64,000 bases of DNA, from contig NZ_CM001403.1 in the NCBI RefSeq assembly GCF_000166195.2, positions 2,188,432 to 2,252,431 on the forward strand. The letters are read 5' to 3'. Positions 51,741-59,186 of the stretch are shown piece after piece (position 1 is the stretch's first letter; every line of letters begins with the position of its first letter). Position numbers and translations under genes: made by a program. This stretch comes from Mucilaginibacter paludis DSM 18603 (GTDB taxonomy: Bacteria > Bacteroidota > Bacteroidia > Sphingobacteriales > Sphingobacteriaceae). The notes under the pieces were generated by a model, which was given only the letters and a program-made list of their open reading frames with translations, was not told the DNA's origin and did no database searches.

Positions 51741-52340
51741 TTATCTGAATAAATGCCAGGTTGCTGATGCTGTTAATAAAGATAGCATTCCGGAAGCTTT
51801 GAGATTTGCACGGATCAGTTTCAATCCTTTTGTAAGGTGGCCTTCCACTGTTTTTTCGGCTATGTTAAGCTCTTCTGCAATCTGCGCATTACTCCAGTCG
51901 CGTATACGGCTGTAATTAATTACCAGGGCGCACTTCTCCGGCAGTGCTTCTAACAATCCGGCCAGATATTCTTTAATAAATAAATCTTCAATCCTATCAT
52001 CTACGGCTGCTAACTGTAAATCACCAACGTCGGCCAATTCGATATGCCGGTATCTTCGTTCCCGTTCAATCTGCTTAAAGACTGAAAATTTCACTGCGGT
52101 TGCAAGATAACTGCCCGCATTCCTTACTTCAATATTCGTACGGCGGTTCCATAAACTAATAAATACTTCCTGAACAATTTCCTTGGCAGAAGACTTATCG
52201 CGTAAAAGATTATAGGCAATAGCGAGTAACTTATTCCAGTAGCGATCATAAAGCGTAGTAAAAGCTAAGTGATTACCCTCTAACCGGATCATTTCCAGCA
52301 GAACTTCATCACTACAACTTCGTAACACCTCTGTTTGCAT
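51741..52340 (-). CDS. ECF sigma factor of the SusCD-protease locus
   Basis: The 199-residue protein has region 2 (FTTLYDRYWNKLLAIAYNLL, EIVQEVFISLWNRR) and region 4 (LEALPEKCALVINYSRIRDW, then SNAQIAEELNIAEKTVEGHL). These are characteristic of the Bacteroidota FecI-like ECF group. The short C-terminal tail LLTASATWHLF is mildly hydrophobic. It should direct transcription of fecR-susC-susD-proteases. A good Bacteroidota-type promoter lies just upstream. The 0.9-kb separation from fecR by an opposite-strand gene means that it is transcribed separately. Confidence 0.94.
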   Translation of the reverse strand: MQTEVLRSCSDEVLLEMIRLEGNHLAFTTLYDRYWNKLLAIAYNLLRDKSSAKEIVQEVFISLWNRRTNIEVRNAGSYLATAVKFSVFKQIERERRYRHIELADVGDLQLAAVDDRIEDLFIKEYLAGLLEALPEKCALVINYSRIRDWSNAQIAEELNIAEKTVEGHLTKGLKLIRANLKASGMLSLLTASATWHLFR

Positions 52341-52824
52341 TAAGCATCAATAGTTTTCCAAAGATAAATGTAGTAAAATTTTCAAACAACAAAGCAACGG
52401 TTACTATTTTAAAGGTTTACAAAGTCTATTTAGGATATTTTGATTAAAATTTTGCCAAAAAATGCAAAAGATGTCAAATACATATTAAACTATTGGAATA
52501 AAATTGCGAAATATGCTTGATCTGATCTTCAAAGGTCCTTATTAATAAATTGATTAGAAGTAATCACCCTTAAAAAGCAATAAATTTCTATCCGGATCCA
52601 ACAATATTTAGCACGAAGAAAACTCAGGAAATCCGGTCGCTTACTTATTCGAACAGATCTATCATAATATTTCTTAATGCTTAAATATTTACCTATCCGA
52701 CCAATAATCTGTTACGATTATGGCTAGCATGTGTTAAGATCGTTTTCGTAAATTTATTATTCAACGTTAAAATGAGCCACAAAACCACCCCTGGGAAGAC
52801 ATTTTACTTGAATACTTTTTTTGT
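52341..52824. other. 484-bp A/T-rich spacer
   Basis: Upstream region of the ECF sigma gene. Apart from the promoter at 52359-52386 no gene is visible. The right end may hold decayed sequence of the adjoining DUF4267 remnant. Confidence 0.45.
52359..52386 (-). promoter_or_regulatory. Bacteroidota-type promoter of the ECF sigma gene
   Basis: On the minus strand TTTG (52386-52383) is followed after 16 bp by TATCTTTG (52366-52359), matching the TTTG / TAnnTTTG pattern used by the primary sigma factor of this phylum. It lies 19 bp before the start codon, implying a very short leader. Confidence 0.5.
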
Positions 52825-53109
52825 TACTCCTTTCATCACATCAAAGGGATCAGGGATATATTTTCCGGAATCTTATTGTGTGCTTTGGTGTTGATGAACG
52901 AACGCCGGGCCTTGGGCGTGATGTTATTCGTGGCGACAATCATTCCGGTTTCCGATATGATTACTGTACACCAAAAAAGTTATACCAGTGTGCCGCAAGC
53001 GATACCGCACATTGTAGCCACCATTATTTGTTCAGTAGTAGGCATACTTTTGTTGACAGCTAAACCTTCAATAAAAGCTCCATCAAAAAATAGTGATACA
53101 TTAAACTGA
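52825..53109 (+). pseudogene. Truncated DUF4267-like membrane protein
   Basis: The frame reads YSFHHIKGIRDIFSG, then LLCALVLMNERRALGVMLFV, VPQAIPHIVATIICSVVGIL and TAKPSIK to the stop. This corresponds to the C-terminal two thirds of DUF4267-type proteins (usually about 125 residues with four membrane helices, with a GIRD motif in the middle). No start codon or N-terminal helix is found upstream in the same frame, and the sequence before 52825 does not look coding, so the gene has probably lost its 5' end. A TTG at 52876 could start a 77-residue remnant. Confidence 0.6.
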
Positions 53110-53213
53110 TCACTTAAAGGGAGGCTAAAAAAAAGACTTACCAAACGATGCTTTCAGCTATCAAAAAAAATTAATACAGCAATATTATAAAGAGACAACA
53201 AAAAACAAACATC

Positions 53214-53519
53214 ATGGAACAATTAAGAATTTACACCCTGGCTGATAAAGAAACAGCGGCACAATATTTAACAGCAAATTGGGCTAAGCACAGAATAAAC
53301 CTTCCGAAGTTCGGCTTTGAGGTGAAAGGCGTTTGGATCGGCAATACACCCGGTATTGCAAACCAGGTCATCGCCCTGGTATCCTTTCCGGACAATGGCG
53401 ATGTCGATCAAATGACTGAGCGCTATTTGAAAAGCCAGGAATTTGCCGCTGATACCGCAGGCTTTGACAGAAAAAAAATTATTAATGTAGAAACAAAAAT
53501 TTTAAGGTCTGCAAGCTAA
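53214..53519 (+). CDS. NIPSNAP-like small protein
   Basis: The 101-residue protein begins MEQLRIYTLADKETAAQYLT and continues with WAKHRINLPKFGFEVKGVWI, then VIALVSFPDNGDVDQMTERY. This is the ferredoxin-like dimeric alpha/beta-barrel layout of NIPSNAP-type proteins. These occur as small cytoplasmic proteins beside regulators or oxidoreductases; biochemical role is unknown. It lies upstream of a Crp/Fnr-type regulator gene on the same strand, with a hairpin between the two, and downstream of a truncated membrane-protein gene. Confidence 0.8.
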   Translation: MEQLRIYTLADKETAAQYLTANWAKHRINLPKFGFEVKGVWIGNTPGIANQVIALVSFPDNGDVDQMTERYLKSQEFAADTAGFDRKKIINVETKILRSAS

Positions 53520-53542
53520 TCGGCTTTGCCGTAGCATGATTT

Positions 53543-53577
53543 AATACACAATTTGCTCGCAGGTTGTGTATTTTTGG
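53543..53577 (+). terminator. Hairpin with T-run between the NIPSNAP and Crp/Fnr genes
   Basis: AATACACAA (53543-53551) pairs perfectly with TTGTGTATT (53564-53572) around a 12-base loop, and T-rich sequence TTTTTGGTTTTT follows. It is 24 bp past the NIPSNAP stop and 31 bp before the regulator's ATG. It could end the first transcript. Alternatively the symmetrical arms could be an autoregulatory site of the Crp/Fnr protein. Confidence 0.5.
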
Positions 53578-53602
53578 TTTTTATCCCGTTCAAAATGATG
53601 AT

Positions 53603-54181
53603 ATGATAAACAGCTTACTGAACAGCATACAAAAGGTGATTGCGCTAAGCCCGGCAGAGATAGATATCGTGACATCTTTGTTTAAAGAAAAGATCTACAA
53701 AAAAGGAGATTTTTTTTTACAAGAAGGGCGAATTTGTAAACAAGTAGGTTTTGTGGCAAAAGGATTAATGCGGTTCTATATTAATCAGGATGGAGAGGAA
53801 AAAATATACGATTTTTCCCAGGAAAATGAATTTGTATGCAACTACGAAAGCTTTCTTCCACAGGTTCCTTCGTCAAAAAATATCCAGGCGTTAGAGGACA
53901 GTATCGTTTTTGTGATTTCGCATGCCGACCTGCAACTATTTTATGCCAACGTTCGCGGAGGGGAACGTTTTGGCCGAGTCGCCATTGAAGCAGTCTTTTT
54001 AAAAATGCTGCAAGACATCAGTGCCTTATATGCGGAAACGCCTGAACTGCGTTACGAGCGTTTTTTAAAAAACCATGCAGATCTGCAACAAAGGATATCC
54101 CAGTACCATATTGCCTCCTTTGTCGGGGTAAAACCACAATCGCTAAGCCGTATCCGTAAAAGAATTTTTACCCAGTTCTGA
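53603..54181 (+). CDS. Crp/Fnr-family transcriptional regulator
   Basis: I start at the ATG at 53603 (MINSLLNSIQKVIAL, 192 residues); the frame is open 13 codons further but only from a TTG. The cyclic-nucleotide-binding fold is seen in KEKIYKKGDFFLQEGRICKQ, VGFVAKGLMRFYINQDGEEK, DFSQENEFVCNYESFL and ALEDSIVFVISHADL. A shortened C-terminal HTH (about 140-190) contains YERFLKNHADLQQRISQYHI and GVKPQSLSRIRKR. No Fnr-type Cys cluster is present, so it is not an oxygen-sensing iron-sulfur type. Such Bacteroidota proteins often regulate the adjacent oxidoreductase gene; here that gene is only a remnant. Confidence 0.9.
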   Translation: MINSLLNSIQKVIALSPAEIDIVTSLFKEKIYKKGDFFLQEGRICKQVGFVAKGLMRFYINQDGEEKIYDFSQENEFVCNYESFLPQVPSSKNIQALEDSIVFVISHADLQLFYANVRGGERFGRVAIEAVFLKMLQDISALYAETPELRYERFLKNHADLQQRISQYHIASFVGVKPQSLSRIRKRIFTQF

Positions 54182-54202
54182 TTAGATAACCCAGGTGCAT
54201 TA

Positions 54203-54385
54203 TATATTGAAACGATGACTAAGGCAGACATGCCTTAAGAATTTGTGGGAATGTTTGCAGGTTTTTCCGATGCGATCAGGCAGGGTGAATTTGAAACGTT
54301 CAAAACTGACCTGGAAAATCTCTTAGGCAGAAAACCAATTTCAGTAAAGAAATTTTTGCAAGGATTTTACGCTACCGCCAGTTAA
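54203..54385 (+). pseudogene. C-terminal remnant of an NmrA/SDR-type oxidoreductase with a nonsense codon
   Basis: The frame reads MTKADMP, TAA (54236-54238), EFVGMFAGFSDAIRQGEFET, then TDLENLLGRKPISVKKFLQG and a final stop. The LLGRKP motif and end are those of NAD(P)-binding NmrA-like proteins, where MPEEFV is usual; a GAA to TAA change would explain the stop. The rest of the gene is missing. It follows the Crp/Fnr gene by about 20 bp and was presumably its partner. Confidence 0.65.
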
Positions 54386-54450
54386 AGAACGTATAAAAAC
54401 GCTATACTTGTTAATAAAGGTTTATTAATTGTGTTAAATCAATAAAACAA

Positions 54451-55623
54451 ATGCGGAAACAATCTTTCACTCTGGTAAGCAGATTTTGGCTTAAAGCCAT
54501 ATGCTTTGTTCTCCTGTTTTTTATTTTTAATACTGAAACAAAAGCGCAGGTTGTCAACAGTGATGAACAACCTGCATTTATTAATTCGCCCAATAAAAGC
54601 GTGAAGAATCCGGGCAGGCATGTGTTCAGGTATACTAACCCAATTACACAAGACACCACTATTTCTATGCGCGATTATTGCATCATCCGGGTAGGCAGCA
54701 AGTGGTATTGTACAGGTACGTCATTGCCCGTATGGACAGGGCCAAATCCCGGTGTAAGGCTTTTGGTCTCTGATGACATGATCCATTGGAAACAAGATTC
54801 ATGGCTGATAGACGCAACCAAACTCGCGCCCGACTGCCCGTATAACGGCAGGTTCTGGGCGCCTGAAATTCATTTTATGAAGGGTAAATACTGGCTCATC
54901 GTCAACAGCGGAAAAGTGACGCCGCAAGATCCAAAAGGAATGGCCAAACACAGTATATGGTTGTTCAGCGCTGATAAAGTTACGGGCCCCTATAAATTGG
55001 TTAACGGTCCTTTGACGCCGCAATATAATAACGATGCCACCTTATTTGAGGACTCGGACGGCCAGGTTTACATGTATTGTAGCGGCAACGGCTTGTTCCA
55101 GGCAAAATTAGACCTGGCAAAAGGCGAAATCATTGGTGAACTACAAAAATTCCGCACCGCCCGCGACACAGCCAATCCGCGCTGGATGTGGGGAGGGATT
55201 GAAGGCCCGTTCGTTCTCAAACGCGAGGGCATATATTATATGTTTTTCTCGACCTGGACAAGAGGGTATGAAGTGGGCTTGCTAAAATCCAGGTCTCCAT
55301 TAGGGCCCTGGGAACTGGCCTCGCCAGACCCGATTTTCGGCACCCGTAAAAAGGCCTATAGAGGGCAGATCGCTGACGTAGCCGGAAATTTTGAAGATAC
55401 TAAAGACCCCTATTGCGAAACTGGGCACAATTCAATTTTTGAGGGCCCAGATGGAAAATTATGGAGTTCATGCCACTTTGTTTTTTACAAGGGACAGCCC
55501 TTTCCCTCGGTCAATGAAATGGCTGAACCCAAGCCCCAAATGGGTATTGAACCGGTGTATTTCCGTAACGGCTTATTTACTATAGATGGGCCGACCTGGA
55601 AGGAACAAACGGTTAAATACTAA
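54451..55623 (+). CDS. GH43-family glycosidase
   Basis: The 390-residue protein has a long signal (FVLLFFIFNTETKAQ). The rest is a five-bladed propeller typical of GH43. Candidate catalytic residues are Asp75 (SMRDYCIIRVGSKWY, general base), Asp195 (NNDATLFEDSDG, pKa modulator) and Glu251 (GGIEGPFVLKREGIYYMFFS, acid). FWAPEIHF and the closing GHNSIFEGPDGKLW are also family features. GH43 includes arabinofuranosidases, xylosidases and galactosidases; the specific substrate cannot be read from sequence alone. It is the first gene of the plus-strand glycosidase run. It follows the NmrA remnant by about 65 bp. Confidence 0.86.
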   Translation: MRKQSFTLVSRFWLKAICFVLLFFIFNTETKAQVVNSDEQPAFINSPNKSVKNPGRHVFRYTNPITQDTTISMRDYCIIRVGSKWYCTGTSLPVWTGPNPGVRLLVSDDMIHWKQDSWLIDATKLAPDCPYNGRFWAPEIHFMKGKYWLIVNSGKVTPQDPKGMAKHSIWLFSADKVTGPYKLVNGPLTPQYNNDATLFEDSDGQVYMYCSGNGLFQAKLDLAKGEIIGELQKFRTARDTANPRWMWGGIEGPFVLKREGIYYMFFSTWTRGYEVGLLKSRSPLGPWELASPDPIFGTRKKAYRGQIADVAGNFEDTKDPYCETGHNSIFEGPDGKLWSSCHFVFYKGQPFPSVNEMAEPKPQMGIEPVYFRNGLFTIDGPTWKEQTVKY

Positions 55624-56121
55624 TTTGTACGGTTTAAACTGGCGTTACATTTCGTAGAATATTGTCCGCTTTGCCTATAGGTTTTTGCAATAATTGAAAG
55701 AGGGTATTTGCTGATATTATTGTCTTGAATTTAAAAACCTATTATCTTGAAACGGACATTAATAAATATGATAATCTCATAACGCTTGAATGGCATCGCT
55801 TTGAACTGATAAAACATTTACAATGAATAAAATAAAATTATCGCTGGTTTTTACTTTGTTATGCGCATTAATGATGGCATTTACCAATGCTAATCATCCA
55901 GCTGATTCAAATCAAATTGCCGCCAATTTCACGTTGCCGGTAATAAAAAAAACAAATGGAGTAAAACAATTATATGTTAACAATAAGCCATACCTTATTA
56001 TTGGAGCTGAATTATTAAATTCTTCAGCATCAAGCATTACGTATATGAGCGATATATGGAAACGCGCTAAAGCGCTGAATGTTAATACTATATATCTACC
56101 TGTAACCTGGCAGCATGTCAC

Positions 56122-56202
56122 GTCCTGAAAAAGGTTTACACATTTTACTGATTAATCCTGTTTCAAGTTTACACTTTATTTTAGTCCTGTAATGGGTTTA
56201 CA
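56122..56202. repeat. Three iterated copies of the IS terminal motif at the left end
   Basis: GTCCTGAAAAAGGTTTACAC (from 56122), TCCTGTTTCAAGTTTACAC (from 56156) and GTCCTGTAATGGGTTTACA (56184-56202) are similar, about 30 bp apart and in the same orientation. The right end has one copy only. They are likely transposase-binding sites. Confidence 0.6.
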
Positions 56203-56243
56203 GTTTTATAAAGATAAAGAATAACTGTTGTTGTTTGCTTGTA

Positions 56244-56306
56244 GTGTTGGAATGTGGGAAACTCCTTCAGTTTTCCATATTCCAACACGTTTTTCTTTTT
56301 TTGCTT
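56244..56306 (+). terminator. 20-bp hairpin with T-rich tail inside the IS
   Basis: GTGTTGGAATGTGGGAAACT (56244-56263) pairs at 18 of 20 positions with the arm at 56269-56288 around a 5-base loop. The plus strand then reads GTTTTTCTTTTTTTGC. It would end read-through of the host glycosidase transcript into the element; on the minus strand it lies 60 bp past orfB. Confidence 0.65.
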
Positions 56307-56347
56307 CTTTTTTTCTTTTTGTTATCTCCTTTCTTTTTGTTTAAAAG

Positions 56348-57250
56348 CTATGCCATCACTTTTGCTGTCGGATGGTTAAGCAGATTTCTCCACCGGCGCT
56401 TGATCGGGCCGGTTTGCGTGTGCGCCTTTTCCGGTGTCATCATATCCACGCTGCTGTGCGGCCTCATCCGGTTGTAAATATCGATGGCTATTTTTGCCGA
56501 ACACTGCGCTTGATTACTATTCGAATAAGCATCTTCAAGCAGCTCCTGTTTAAGTATCCCGTTCACTCTTTCTGCAATAGCGTTGTCTTTGGGGTTGCCG
56601 CTTTGGGTCATGCTGATATTGATAGTATTAGATTTTAATAAGGTTACATAGCCGTCGCTACAGTATTGTGAGCCACGATCGGAATGATGTATTAATGGCT
56701 TATCGCTTGCCCTCCCTTTTAACGCCATTTCCAAGGCTGTCAGCGGCCCCTCTGCCGACAAATCAATATGCATACAGAAGCCAACAATCTTACGGCTATA
56801 AGCATCCGTTATCAGGCTCAGGTAAGCGAACTTCTTCTTTCTCAGACGTATGTAGGTAATATCACTTACCCATAACTCATCTGCGCGGCTTAACCTGATG
56901 TCCTTTATAAGGTCGGGATATTTCTTCATCCAGTGATTGGAATCTGTTGTTTGGGGCTGACTGCGCCTTCTCTTTACAATCAGTAAATCATTTTCCCGCA
57001 ACAAGTCAAAAAGCAGATCCCTGCATATATACATGTCATGACCTTCCATAAATGGTTCCATCATCACATGCAGTTTCCGGCATCCAAGCCGAGGCTGAAA
57101 AGTACGGTGATAGAGTACTTGCTGGATAAGCAGGTCCTCCTCAAGCGATTTTTTGCCTGACAATTTCTGGTGCTGATAGTACGCCTGCGGTGAATGACCA
57201 AGCAGTCTGCAAAACCCACGAAGACCGCGTGGGCAACTTTGCATTTTCAT
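56348..57250 (-). CDS. IS3-family transposase OrfB (DDE integrase domain)
   Basis: The 300-residue protein has the HTH_21-like N-terminus (RGLRGFCRLLGHSPQAYYQH, HRTFQPRLGCRKLHVMM) and an rve-type catalytic core. The DDE residues are in ELWVSDITYIRL (first D), LIHHSDRGSQYCS (second D) and NPKDNAIAERVNGILKQEL (E), followed by IDIYNRMRPHSSVDMMTPEK, the usual IS3 ending. Start ATG overlaps the orfA stop as ATGA (57250-57247), so it is probably made by translational coupling; no slippery run is needed. The catalytic triad is intact and the protein should be functional. Confidence 0.95.
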   Translation of the reverse strand: MKMQSCPRGLRGFCRLLGHSPQAYYQHQKLSGKKSLEEDLLIQQVLYHRTFQPRLGCRKLHVMMEPFMEGHDMYICRDLLFDLLRENDLLIVKRRRSQPQTTDSNHWMKKYPDLIKDIRLSRADELWVSDITYIRLRKKKFAYLSLITDAYSRKIVGFCMHIDLSAEGPLTALEMALKGRASDKPLIHHSDRGSQYCSDGYVTLLKSNTINISMTQSGNPKDNAIAERVNGILKQELLEDAYSNSNQAQCSAKIAIDIYNRMRPHSSVDMMTPEKAHTQTGPIKRRWRNLLNHPTAKVMA

Positions 57251-57570
57251 TTGGACTGCCTGGTGCCATGTTTTTTTCGCAGGTCGATGCCGAGCTCCTT
57301 ACTGGATATATCGAGCATAAAATCCTGCAACTCGATCTTTAGCCGCGCCTCGCGTAATTCCTTTTTCAGTAGATTTATGTCATCAGGTATCGGTAATTCT
57401 TCCTTCACCACCCGGACTATTTCTCTGGCTTTTTTTGGCTTATTATGTTTTGACATCACAATACGATGTACTTGATCACGGCTTATTCCGTACTTCGCTG
57501 CTAATATACGGTAACCTAATCCTCCTTCATTATGATCATAAAGGATTGCTGACACATTTTTATATTCCAT
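57247..57570 (-). CDS. IS3-family transposase OrfA (HTH protein)
   Basis: A 107-residue protein with an N-terminal helix-turn-helix (EGGLGYRILAAKYGISRDQV, HRIVMSKHN). After a basic linker comes a C-terminal leucine-rich helix (INLLKKELREARLKIELQDF) for multimerisation, as in IS3 OrfA proteins. It starts 42 bp inside the right end of the element, so its promoter is probably in or across the right inverted repeat. Translation ends in the ATGA shared with orfB. Confidence 0.92.
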   Translation of the reverse strand: MEYKNVSAILYDHNEGGLGYRILAAKYGISRDQVHRIVMSKHNKPKKAREIVRVVKEELPIPDDINLLKKELREARLKIELQDFMLDISSKELGIDLRKKHGTRQSK

Positions 57571-59186
57571 TTTTGGTTTATTTAATGTGTAAACCTATTT
57601 CAGGACTAGACAGCAATTCGAGCCACAAGAAGGCAAATTTGATTACTCAATTGTGGATAGCCACATCAAAAGCGCAGATGAAAATGGTTTGAAGCTAATA
57701 TTTTTATGGTTTGGAAGTTGGAAAAATGGAGAATCACATTATACTCCAGATTGGGTAAAAACCGACATGGGACGTTTCCCACGTATGTTGCTAAAAGACG
57801 GAAAAATTTCAAATGTTATCTCAAACATTAATAAAAATTGCTTATCGGCCGATATTAAGGCATATAAAAAGTTAATGCAGAGAATTGCCCAGGTAGACAA
57901 GCATGGTACTGTAATTATGATGCAAGTTGAGAACGAGGTTGGTCTTTTGGGAAGTTCAAGAGATTTTTCTGCTGAAGCGAATAAACTATTTGAGCAACGT
58001 GTTCCAAGCGAATTAATTAAGTATATTAATGCCAATCGTGATCAAATAAACCCCAATATTTACAAGCCATACGCAGATAATGGCTCAAAAACCGAGGGCA
58101 CTTGGGAAGAGGTTTTTGGAAAATCACCCAACACAGATGAGATTTTTATGGCTTGGAATTATGCTAAATACGTAAATGAAATTGCTAAAGCAGGTAAGTC
58201 TATATATAATTTGCCCACTTATGTTAATGCCTGGGATGCTGCCGGCGGCAATCTCATTCCAGGTGTTTGGCCCAGTGGCGGACCAAATTATCTGATGCTT
58301 GACATTTGGCAAGCAGGAGCTCCTGCTATTGATATTCTGGCAAACGATAATTATTCCAATAAATTTGGATTATCGGCCAACAATTTTGTTCATAACAACA
58401 ATCCTTTGCTCATCCCTGAAGCCTGTGCAATTTGGCAGAATGATACAATAAGTGCCGGTCCGAAAGCCTTTTTTTGTTTTGGGCATCTTAAAGCGATGGG
58501 GTTTTCACCGTTTGGTATTGATCATTCCGTATACCGCAATAACCATCCGATAAAGAATGCTTATAAAGTATTAAATAATTTGATGCCCTTAATTTTCAAG
58601 GCTCAGGCAGATGATAAAATTAATAGTTTTATGGAAGGAGATGAAACTTCACCAGAATCCTTTAAACTGGGGGATTTTATATTTAAACCCAATTATAAGA
58701 TCCAAAAGGACCCGCTGATTAAAGGATATGGCCTGATCATGCAAATATCGAAAGATGAATATATAGTTGCCGGAAATGCATGTAGCATAACGCAAATGTC
58801 TGCTGATGTCGGCAAACCAAACTCGCAACTTCTCTCGGTTGAAGAAGGGAAGATTGTTGACGGAAAATGGATGAAAAACAGAATTATAAACGGTGATGAG
58901 TTTGGAATAAAATTACCACCTAACCCCTATGATTTAGCTTCAGATGTGCACCTTAATGAAGTCACCGTACTTAAAGTTAAACTTTTTAATTATTAAAACA
59001 CAACCTTGCATTTTGTATTAGTAATCTTAGGGGCATTGTTAAAGCCATTGCCACCGCAAACCAGTTAGTTGCCTTTGTTGGCTAAGTGATCGTCTAAGCA
59101 GCAATTACTGTGATATAGTTTTATTTGAACGCTTTTTATTTTTTAATATCAGTAAAAAAAACCATCCTAAATTAACCTTTATCGTT

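Larger units (their letters stand above)
56116..57612 (-). mobile_element. IS3-family insertion sequence, 1497 bp
   Basis: The ends are TGTCACGTCCTGAAAAAGG (left) and, reversed, TGTCTAGTCCTGAAATAGG (right), matching at 26 of the first 29 positions; the element begins TG and ends CA. A 3-bp target duplication GCA flanks it (56113-56115 and 57613-57615). It carries orfA and orfB of the IS3 type on the minus strand, opposite to the interrupted glycosidase gene. Near-identical ends, intact genes and the perfect target duplication indicate a recent, likely mobile copy. The left end carries two further copies of the terminal motif. Confidence 0.93.
55823..58996 (+). pseudogene. GH35-like (DUF5597-type) beta-galactosidase gene split by an IS element
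   Basis: The gene has two parts: 55823-56115 (signal MNKIKLSLVFTLLC, NNKPYLIIGAELLNSS, NVNTIYLPVTWQ) and 57616-58996 (EPQEGKFDYSIVDSHIKSAD, LIFLWFGSWKNGES, MMQVENEVGLLGSSRDFSAE). Removing 56116-57612 and one GCA copy gives 1674 nt, an uninterrupted 557-codon frame reading TWQQFEPQEG across the join. In that restored protein Glu205 (ENE) is the expected acid/base and Glu366 (IPEACAIW) a candidate nucleophile. The family comprises GH35-like exo-beta-galactosidases with a DUF5597-type C-terminus. Split, the N-terminal part ends after five foreign codons at TGA, so no active enzyme is expected. Confidence 0.88.

Noticed and set aside
57247..57300. Programmed -1 frameshift to make an OrfAB fusion
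   Set aside because: orfA and orfB overlap as ATGA with a normal ATG for orfB, and no A6/A7 slippery run with a following stem was found, so coupled initiation suffices.
57653..58996. Independent 447-residue glycosidase gene
   Set aside because: The apparent start is an internal GTG; the sequence is the 3' part of the IS-split gene and lacks the first barrel strands.
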